Source of the DNA: Brachionus koreanus
Taxonomy: Eukaryota > Rotifera > Eurotatoria > Ploima > Brachionidae
Length of the DNA stretch: 23,762 nt
Assembly: GCA_016987375.1 (NCBI GenBank)
Contig: PJRA01000498.1
Location: 94,969 to 118,730, forward strand
Direction: 5' to 3'
Below the pieces are notes generated by a model that was given only the letters and a program-made list of their open reading frames with translations, was not told the DNA's origin and did not search any database. Positions 1 to 7,700 of the stretch are shown here, piece after piece. Within the stretch, counting starts at the first letter, position 1; the number at the start of each line of letters is the position of its first letter. The position numbers and the translations under genes are program-made.

Positions 1-638
1 CATCGAAAAAAAAAGTATAAAAACGATTTAAATAAAAGGGTCAAAAAATTCATCCGCTCTTTGAGTGTTAAGATAATAATTTAAAAATTTTATTTCTTTT
101 TTGTATAAATTTCAAAATTAAAAAAATCACCAAAAATTATAAAAAACATTTTAATTTAACTTCAGCTATCAAGAGAAGAAAAAATGCTCAAGATTTCCAA
201 TAAATAATAGAGAAATATACACAAACTTTTTTTTAGAATAGAAAAACAATGGTCAACAAATCAAAGCATTAAACAGATAAGAGCGAAGTAAAATCAAAAA
301 ACAAATAAAAAGGAATAATGAATTAATTTTTAAATGGTTTGTCTAATTTATTTAGAGATAAAATTTTTGCCAACAATAAAAATTAAAATGATTAAAAAAC
401 AGTGATCAATTTTTCCTCGATTTTATCAAATTTTAAATTTTAAAGCAAAAAATTTAAAAAGAAAATATAAAAAATTCTTGATTAAACACTAAGATCTAAA
501 TTTCTAATAAATTTCTCTGATAAAGCTAAATTCAATAGCTTTGATGATTAAACTAAAATAGTTAAAAGTCCCAAGCTTTAATACGTACTTTTTGATTATT
601 TTTGTTCTTAGATTAACTGCAGAAATTTATCTTTTTCC
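1..638. other. AT-rich non-coding stretch
   Basis: No reading frame, RNA gene or repeat pair was recognised here. The sequence is dominated by A and T homopolymer runs. It may be ordinary intergenic or intronic DNA. Confidence 0.5.
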
Positions 639-793
639 TCATTTAATTAGAATATGCCTAGTTTTGACAAGCATTGATACTAATAATCTGACATATTTTA
701 GCAACGTCCTCGACTTGACACAGAGATCTGAATAGAGTTGATCATCTGCACCGCTATCATTATCCAGGTAGTTATTAGATTCTTCAATGTACT
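639..793 (-). pseudogene. Short coding-like scrap, unidentified
   Basis: On the minus strand a 51-codon open stretch ends at TGA (641-639). It reads with a protein-like composition, including ESNNYLDNDSGADDQLYSDL followed by CVKSRTLLKYVRLL. It is clearly richer in G and C than its surroundings. It is bounded upstream by TAG, and that TAG could also be a splice acceptor (TTTGTAG before 793). I do not recognise a family. It could be a lone exon of an undetected gene, a transposon scrap, or chance. Nothing adjacent supports any one of these. Confidence 0.25.
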
Positions 794-1954
794 ACAAAGA
801 TATTTGAAGATTTTTCTACCCTACCCATAGGGAGTTTTGAACCATCGATTCTCTGCTTGCACGTCAATTTGAATTTTAGTACAAAAATTACAGTCCAAAA
901 AGGAAAAACTTTATAATTTTTTTCTAATTGTGCAAAAGTGGCTCTGCAAACACTACATTATTGTACAAATTTGTACAAATGAAATCTAAGCTGTGCAAAA
1001 ACTGTGCAATTTATTGAAAATTTTATTTAATGTTTTTTTAATAATGATGATGCATTTTGAGTTTTTGTATTTCTTTGAAATACAGAATTGTTTTTTAAAT
1101 GAGCTTAAAAATATTTTTTACCCATTGGAGATAATCAAGGCAAAATGAAAATTATTTTACATTTTTACACTTTCACACAAATCTAGGATTAGGGTTTAGC
1201 AGCCAACATTTAGAAAATATTTTAATTTTATTAAAACATGATTCCCAATTTCTCAAAATTGTGAATTTTTAGTATTGTGAATATCAAGAAAAAAATAGAC
1301 AAAAATTCTTCCTACTTTGATAAACTATCCTACTTAGATATTTTAATATGTCAATGAATACTTTGTATTGCGTTCAGTTAGATCAGAGAAAAGTTTTATA
1401 ATTTTTTTATTTAAATCTAAATGGATTAGTTTTTGGAAAACGGTCATTCTAAGCTTTGGTTAAAGTAAAGTTAAATCAAAAGAAAAGTGAAAGAGAAAAC
1501 TAAGCCTAGAGAAAAGTCTTAAACTATAAGATTTTCTCATTCTCGTTACACATTATCCTGTTCATTCGAAAGGAAAATTCAATTATTACAATTAAAAAAC
1601 ATTTGATTTTTTTTATTCAAATTTCATTAATTAATTCCTACTAGATAAACTTCAGTTGAATCTTGGCTTTTTTAAGCGTAGAATTAGTAAATTTAATTTT
1701 TTTAAATTTTGTACTATTTTATGTAACTTTGATATAAAATAGAAACTTGTTTTTCTTTTGTTCATATATTATATTTTTAAAAATGGCCTCTATCATCTCT
1801 GCATTGGTTTTGACCTTTGGTCTTTTTGATTGAGTTGAAATATATATGTAATAGTAAATTTTGAGATAACAAAAATTTATATATTTACGTGTGTAAGTGT
1901 AAACTTGAAAAAAATATAGAGCTTAATGAGCTCTTATTTTGAGGAGAGCAAGCG
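794..1954. other. AT-rich non-coding stretch
   Basis: No convincing gene. Around 905-1015 the words TGTGCAAAA/CTGTGCAA and GTACAAATTTGTACAAAT recur, the latter a short direct repeat or palindrome at 963-980. Otherwise only homopolymer-rich sequence was seen. Confidence 0.4.
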
Positions 1955-2074
1955 ATGATTAAATGTAACTGTACATCCCTGTGTTCAAACAATCGATGCT
2001 CGCATCTTAACTTTATTTTCGTAATATTGTGGAAAGATTCTAGTAAAATATCGAGAAAAATCATAAATCAGTAA
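1955..2074 (+). pseudogene. Small Cys-rich frame (CxC...C...RC)
   Basis: A 39-codon frame from ATG to TAA begins MIKCNCTSLCSNNRCSH. The spacing CxC-x3-C-x4-C resembles the short cysteine-rich tails (CxCxxxCxxxRCxC) found at the ends of some transposon-encoded proteins and in CRC-type zinc-binding segments. That is established for those families, but assignment here is inference. The second half is AT-rich and not protein-like, so at most a relic of about 15 codons is present. Chance is a real alternative. Confidence 0.2.
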
Positions 2075-2228
2075 CTTTTGAGATTTTTTTCTATTCATTT
2101 TTTAAAAATTTACGGATAAGAACGTAATTCTGTAAAGTCTCTAGTTTCGACTTTAGGGATTAAAGCCAAGAAATAAATAAAACAATATAATTTAGTTAAA
2201 AGTTTATTTAATGGAATCCAAAGTTAAT

Positions 2229-2237
2229 ACAAATAAT
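2229..2237. repeat. 9-bp target-site duplication, left copy
   Basis: ACAAATAAT directly precedes the left terminal repeat of the MULE-like element and is identical to 3545-3553. A 9-bp duplication is the usual size for Mutator-like insertions. Confidence 0.8.
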
Positions 2238-2365
2238 GGCTGTTATTTACCTGTATTTTCAAAATTATTAGTTTACTGTCTATTTTTTTATTTTTTTGCT
2301 AAGAAAAAAAATTGTCTTATGTTAGCAAAAATTTTTTTTTGCACTACTTAGTTTATTGCTTAAAA
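2238..2365 (+). repeat. Left terminal inverted repeat of MULE-like element
   Basis: Matches the reverse complement of 3444-3544 in two blocks, one at the tip (about the first 42 nt) and one at 2346-2365. The middle is diverged and differs in length. Confidence 0.7.
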
Positions 2366-2591
2366 TTATTATTTTTTGATTAGTATTTTTATTGTTTGAA
2401 AAAAATAATTCTTTTACATTATAAATTATTAATAATAAATAAATTGTCTTTTTTTTGTGGAAGAATTTCTTTTTATAATTTAATATTTTTCATCGCCGAA
2501 TCTGGCGTAATCTTTTTGAATAAAATAAAATAAATAAAATAAAAATTATAAATTATTATTCTGAGTTTGAAATATTTTATCATATGCCAAA

Positions 2592-2771
2592 ATGTTTGAT
2601 TCATTGTATTTAGTGATTACTCTTAAAGAAAAATGCAAAGAATATAAAATATCTTATCAAGGTACTAAGGCTCAATTAATAAAAAGATTAAACGATTATA
2701 TCACTCTAAATGGTATTAATGTTGGTCAAGTTGAAAACGAAGAACAAGTAGAACTGACAGACTTCAACTGA
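2592..2771 (+). pseudogene. SAP-like DNA-binding segment of MULE-like element
   Basis: From ATG 2592 to TGA 2771 is a 59-codon frame. Residues 11-37 (LKEKCKEYKISYQGTKAQLI then KRLNDYI) have the SAP helix-extended-helix pattern L-K-x-x-C/L-K-x-x-x-I-x-x-x-G-T-K-x-x-L-I-x-R-L. In established families SAP domains bind AT-rich DNA. The frame ends in the same place where the next frame (+1) becomes open, at codons just after TGA 2755. A single frameshift near 2757-2771 would therefore join this segment to the SWIM segment that follows. I take both as parts of one original transposon protein; a separate small protein is the alternative. Product function is inferred from the motif only. Confidence 0.55.
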
Positions 2772-3342
2772 CAATGCTTTAGAAAGTATAAATGGTAAAA
2801 TTAAGTCTATACATACGTTAAGAGAACGTCTAGCAGTCAATTCTTATCTAAGAAACGCATATGACATGCTTCGTAACTGGTCTAAAGATTCATTAACTGA
2901 AAGAGAGTTTAGTAAATCGTATAATGTAAGCGCCAAAACATGGGGAATGTCTTATGATTTTTTGCATTCAAAAGATTCAATTATAAAGCGCTTTGGTAAA
3001 AGGTCTAGTTTGTTTATCTTGACAACAAAAGAAAATGAAGTCTTAATTAGCAGTGATTATATAAATAAAAACTATTCAAAAGTCAAAGGCCTAAATTTTG
3101 ATTTACTAATGGAGTATAAAGATAAAATAAAAATAATTGATTTTAACACGGATAATTGGGCAACAAGTAAATGTAGCTGCTGGTTCTATCTAAAAAATTA
3201 CCATTGTTATCATCTAATCTCAATAACGGTAAATCAAAATCTCCTAACTATTCCAAAGCGTTACATAAAAACAGCAATTGAACAAAAAAAGAAGGCTGGT
3301 AGGATTGATAAAGCAAAACAAGCGTTAAAAAAACAAAATTAG
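2758..3342 (+). CDS. SWIM zinc-finger protein remnant of MULE-like element
   Basis: An open frame runs from just after a stop at 2755-2757 to TAG 3340-3342. The first ATG is 2866, giving 158 residues, but upstream codons (ALESINGKIKSIHTLRERL) look coding and probably belong to the protein. Near residue 104 of the ATG form is CSCWFYLKNYHCYH, a SWIM zinc finger (CxC-xn-CxH) as found near the C-terminus of MULE transposases, where it is thought to bind DNA. The tail is Lys/Gln-rich and basic. The DDE catalytic domain expected before the finger is missing, so this cannot be an active transposase by itself. It lies inside paired inverted repeats and after a SAP-like frame. It might be expressed as a DNA-binding protein acting on relatives of the element, but no expression evidence is visible. 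Confidence 0.65.
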   Translation, partial: QTSTDNALESINGKIKSIHTLRERLAVNSYLRNAYDMLRNWSKDSLTEREFSKSYNVSAKTWGMSYDFLHSKDSIIKRFGKRSSLFILTTKENEVLISSDYINKNYSKVKGLNFDLLMEYKDKIKIIDFNTDNWATSKCSCWFYLKNYHCYHLISITVNQNLLTIPKRYIKTAIEQKKKAGRIDKAKQALKKQN

Positions 3343-3443
3343 TTATTTTATTAAAATTAAACTTAAAAAAAAAGCTGTAAATACTAAACTAATTTTTTTG
3401 ATAAAAAACTAATAAAAATTAACATTATTAGTTACAAATAAGT

Positions 3444-3544
3444 TTTTAAGCAAAAAACTAAGTAAAATAAACAAAAAATAAATATATTTGACAATTTTTT
3501 TAGCAGTTAACTAATAATTTTAATTTCACAGGTAATATTGAGTC
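3444..3544 (-). repeat. Right terminal inverted repeat of MULE-like element
   Basis: Reverse-complement partner of 2238-2365. The inner block TTTTAAGCAAAAAACTAAGT (3444-3463) and the outer block ending CAGGTAATATTGAGTC are the clearest matches. Confidence 0.7.
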
Positions 3545-3553
3545 ACAAATAAT
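3545..3553. repeat. 9-bp target-site duplication, right copy
   Basis: ACAAATAAT, identical to 2229-2237, directly follows the right end of the element. Confidence 0.8.
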
Positions 3554-3629
3554 TAGTGGTTTATATAGTGGCTAAGTGTTAGCGTGCTCTGGCTGCAGTT
3601 AAGACTTAAATACATTTAAATAAGGTCTA

Positions 3630-3643
3630 GAGAGAGAGAGAGA
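3630..3643. repeat. (GA)n microsatellite
   Basis: A short run of about seven GA units lies between the MULE-like element and the hAT-like MITE. Confidence 0.8.
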
Positions 3644-3692
3644 TTAAGAGATGTCAAAACTCGGGTCTTAACAATTCTATTGACACTATAGA

Positions 3693-3932
3693 CGGAGGTG
3701 GGAAACCGGTTTTTAAATCGGACCGATTTAAAAAAATTCTTTTTTATTTTAAATTAATGCCATATTGAATTTTAAATTTAAATTTTTTAAATATTAAGTC
3801 AAGTTAAGTAAATGACTTATCTTTTTTGAATGAAAATTTTAACAATTTAATTTTTTATTAAATTTTTTTTTAAAAGTGATTACGTTTATGACTATTTAAA
3901 AACTGGTTTCACGAACCGGTTTTCCACCCTTA
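3693..3932. mobile_element. hAT-like MITE, about 240 bp
   Basis: Left end CGGAGGTGGGAAACCGGTTT pairs with the right end, which read backwards is TAAGGGTGGAAAACCGGTT. Both then carry a TTTTTAAAT word. Flanks ACTATAGA (3685-3692) and TCTAAAGA (3933-3940) agree at 6 of 8 positions, consistent with a decayed 8-bp duplication. GGTGGG near the tip and an 8-bp duplication are typical of hAT elements. The interior has no coding potential. A different superfamily is possible because the duplication is imperfect. Confidence 0.6.
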
Positions 3933-3940
3933 TCTAAAGA

Positions 3941-4637
3941 TTTTCTTGTTTTACAATTACGATAGCATATTAAATTAAAATTTCTTCAAATAAAGTATTT
4001 TTAAAAAATAATACTGCGAAAAAATGCAAAATATACTTTGTTTTTTTTATAATAGGTTTTTAAGATTGATCATAATTTCTCTAAATAATTTTGCAGAATA
4101 TCTCTTTATGTACATAAAATAATTTTTTAATATAAAACGACTCAATTTTTTGATTATGAAATTTCTGGCATTCTAGTTTGTATGAGGTTACAAGTTAAGT
4201 CCGACCAAATGGGTAGGATTAATGAGACTTGATTGTAAAATAACTATTAAAAAAAGTTTTCAAATACCCCGAATAAAATTGATGAAAAAAACTAATATTT
4301 TGTTTTTTTAGCTTTATGTGGCAAGATAAATTTTTCTCTATCAGAAATTTAGGTTTATTTTTTTTAAAAATAAAATATAAAAGCAGCAAAAAAAACAAAA
4401 AAAAGACAAAAAAAAGTTCAAACTAGAGAAAAATTAAATTTAAACAAAACTCAAATAAGTAAAAATAACACATAATAAATTAAAGGAAAAAATTATTACC
4501 CGCAGAGTCCTTAGAATTACTCGGTCCTAAAAACAAAATATTAATCTAAAAAAAGGATTGAACAAGCAGGCAACGTGTGTTTAATTCATCAAACAAAAGT
4601 TAAAATACATGTACATCTTTATAAATAGAATACGTAC
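3941..4637. other. AT-rich stretch downstream of PIP5K
   Basis: This lies 3' of the minus-strand kinase gene and likely includes its 3' UTR. A minus-strand AATAAA hexamer (plus-strand TTTATT, 4354-4359) is a possible polyadenylation signal about 280 nt past the more distal candidate stop. No gene was recognised. Confidence 0.35.
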
Positions 4638-4726
4638 TTAACTAATATTTATATCTAATACAACAGGTGACGAGGGCACGTGTCGTTTGTGCCGCGATGC
4701 CATTTCAATTGGTATAATTACACTTT
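4638..4726 (-). CDS. PIP5K: Candidate extra 3' exon of PIP5K
   Basis: This 89-nt segment is much richer in G and C than its surroundings. On the minus strand it follows a polypyrimidine tract and AATCAG acceptor (AG at 4728-4727). If the preceding exon is cut at a GT at 4862-4861, one base is left over. Two bases from this exon then complete a Glu codon, and the frame continues as [20 protein letters not shown] and VVLDINIS to TAA 4640-4638. It would replace the short end GIYSNF of the read-through form. The phase match is real, but the donor (G|GTATTT) is only moderate. On the plus strand the same bases could also be read as a small exon ([13 protein letters not shown]), which no neighbour supports. 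Confidence 0.45.
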
Positions 4727-7700
4727 CTGATTATTTAAATAAAAAAAAAAAACTAAAAACAAGATATTATCCAGGTCAAAGCAACAGGAATTAAACATCA
4801 AGCGAGAAAGGGATTTTGTTTAAAAGCAAAATGAAAATAAAATCAAAAATTAGAATAAATACCGTTAAATTTGTATGCGTTTTGGGTTGAATGCATAGTA
4901 TTGAGTTGTTTGGGTGATTTAGGACTCGAGTCGACAAGATCGTTGGTAGTTTTGATTCTAATTGGTGAATGCGGCTCTATCTTAATCGAAATAGAGCTCG
5001 TAGATAAATGCTGATTTTGTTGGTTGGGACTGGACTTGACTTGTTCGTCCTCGACGTGCTCGTTCAAATTGCTAAACTTGGACTGTGTCGGCAAGTTTAA
5101 AACAGGATTCAAAATAGCTGACACGCTGTCAACACTATCGATGGGCTTAAAGTCTTTGAAATTTTTGAACTCTGACTCTGTATTATCAGACACTGGGTGC
5201 GCATTTGGCTCCTCGCTAATAATGCTTCTTTTAGGTTCCCTGAAAGTAGGCCTCCTTCGACTTGGCGAACTTTTCAAAGCTAAACAAAAATAGTTAACTG
5301 TTGTCAATTTAGTTGTGTGACATTTATTCAAAGGAACAGCTATCTATTGGGTCAAACAACACTAATGGGGGGTCGAATCTCTGATTACCAAGAGCAGCCA
5401 TTATTTTACGGCCGTATTTCTTAAACTCGCCCTCTTCTTCGCAATTAAATTTCATCTAAGGTGTTTAAAAGCGTATTTAATTGTTTTAAACTTACTTGCT
5501 TTTTTGAACACACTGTCAATCATGAAGTCTATAAATCGACTTGCGTAAAAACTGGGCCGACACACTGATATCTTGTTCTTAAAAAAAATAAAATTTAATT
5601 TAATTGCTTTAACTATTACAATAAATTCGACTTTGAAATTTATTTCCATTATTTAATATTTAATTTTTTTTCAAATAATTATAATATGTAAATAAAAAAA
5701 GTTAAAATATTGAATTGGAAACAAAAAAAAAATTATTTTATTTTTTTATTTAATGTCAATTACATTTAAATTTATCACTTTTCTAGTTTATTTAATACAT
5801 TAATTGATTGAAATGAAACTTTGGTACAACAAAAAAACACAAAAATTAATTTTTAAATAAATAAAATAAACCAATTTAAGCTTATACTAAAATTATGTCT
5901 GTAATCTTTTATAAGAAAACTCTGGTAAAATTTTTCAAGATCAAGTTTTTGAAATTAATTCTAATCGAGAATTTGATACCCGGATCAAAAAACTAAATAA
6001 AAATTTATTTATTTTTTTGTTCCTAAAATGTATATTTCAATTTGATTTTTATTTTTTCTTGTTCAAATTAGATAATTAGTGTTTTATTTTTCAAATAAAA
6101 AATAATAAATAAAAAATTTTGTTCTAGATTCATTATTATAGTTTAATTTTGCTAAAACAAACAGTGTTATTAATTATAAGCCTTAGCCATTTAATTCAAT
6201 TAAAAAAAAAATACAATTGTATAAAGTAATTCAAATAACTGTGAATCAAATTAAATATTTATGTCCACAAAATTTAACTTGGAATTTAACTTTATTGAGA
6301 ACATTTTTTTCTTGTAGTGAAATAGTATGAAAAAATATGTGTTCGAATCAATTCAAAACATAAAAATATATTGTAATTTGAAAGTAATTAATTAATTAAT
6401 TAATTTTGAATAAAATATCACATGAATATTTTCAATATTTTTCATAAATGCAATTTATCAATTTAATTTATTAAATTTTTTTTAATTTTTGTGTGGTATT
6501 GTGAAAATCAAATACAAACAAAACAAGTTTTGTTATTCAAAAATTTTGCTAAAACATTTCCATGTGGCTGAAAGGAAATACTAAGTCTCCATTCCAACCA
6601 GCCAAGGCTCTGCCTAAATTATATTTTAGATAAAAAAAAATAATAATAAATAAATACAAACAGAAAAAAAATTATTTCTATTTTAGTAAATATAAATTTA
6701 TTTAAAAAAATACTGCAATTAAAAATAAAAGTGCACACATTATTAATACACGTAACTTACGTGAAAATAAAATTTTTTTTCATTTTACGTGTGTCAATTA
6801 TCTTTTAGTGTAAAATATAAAAGAAAATTTATTTTAAAAAATTCTATCATATAAAGCATATCAAACATGAAGCTACTCAAAAAAACTTGAAACCAACTAT
6901 ACATTAGTGCCTATATCATAAATTCGCTTGGATAAGACTTATTGAATTTACTTAAATCTAAAAAAAACATTGAAAAACCTTATCTAATTTGTTAAAACTC
7001 AATCTGTGGTTCTTGTAATTTTAATTTTCATTTGAAATGTGTTAATAGAACATATATTCCAGTAAAAAAAAATTTGGAAATGTTCTAATTGTTCTTAAAT
7101 ATTTGTTAATCTCTTTTTTATTTTTTTTTTTAAATGCGTGAAAATAAAATAAAAATTTAATAAAACGTACACGTATCTTACGTGTTTTAATTTTCTATTT
7201 ATTTTCAGGTAACTTACGTGAAAATAAACGTATTCTAAAAATAATATCAGTTTTTTAAAATCGTATTGATGCTTCATTTTTTTGCTTAATTTTCATTCGA
7301 AAAAATATTTTAACTAAAATAGTAGCAAGATTGTATGTTGAACTATAATTTAAAAGTATTTTATTTTAGTATATTTAAATTTATCAAAATAGGAAGAATT
7401 TTTGTTTTGTCTGAAGAATATACCATTCGACAAGCTTTGACACTAATAATTTTGAGATTTTAAAGGAAATTTTTCATATTTTGTCAACAAAAATTCTGAC
7501 AAGTTAAATTGGATAAATCACATTTCAGAAAATATTATTTCGAAAAAAAAAAATTTAAAAAATTTTGTTAAACTAAAAAACTATATTCCAATTGAGCTTT
7601 AAAATATTTTTATCAGATAATTAAGCAGAGTTGTTCAAAAGTCAAAAAGTCAAAGATTTCCCATTATTTCTTGATAAATTAAATAGTAAATTATTTAAAT

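Larger units (their letters stand above)
2238..3544 (+). mobile_element. Mutator-like (MULE) DNA transposon, 1307 bp
   Basis: The element is bounded by identical 9-bp flanks (ACAAATAAT at 2229-2237 and 3545-3553). Its ends are inverted relatives: the left begins GGCTGTTATTTACCTGT, and the right end read backwards begins GACTCAATATTACCTGT. Both continue into an AAAATTATTAGTT-ACTG block. A second inverted match, ACTTAGTTTATTGCTTAAAA (2346-2365), pairs with 3444-3463 at 19 of 20 positions. The inverted repeats are therefore about 100-130 bp with indels, long as in many MULEs. It encodes a SAP-like segment and a SWIM-finger segment on the plus strand. No DDE transposase core is present, so it is probably a non-autonomous internal-deletion derivative. 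The family call rests on target-duplication size, long inverted repeats and the SWIM finger. Confidence 0.8.

Noticed and set aside
821..865. Possible tRNA (GAACCATCGATTC resembling a reversed B box)
   Set aside because: No acceptor stem, A box or cloverleaf could be found around it.
2740..2800. Intron joining the SAP and SWIM frames
   Set aside because: Candidate GT...AG pairs either are shorter than 20 nt or leave the wrong phase, so a frameshift is the simpler explanation.
5024..5293. 89-residue plus-strand frame
   Set aside because: It is the antisense shadow of PIP5K exon 8, whose protein matches the family and whose splice site is clear.
7095..7277. 60-residue minus-strand frame
   Set aside because: Composition is Lys/Phe/Tyr/Ile-rich as expected from random AT-rich DNA; no motif or splice context.
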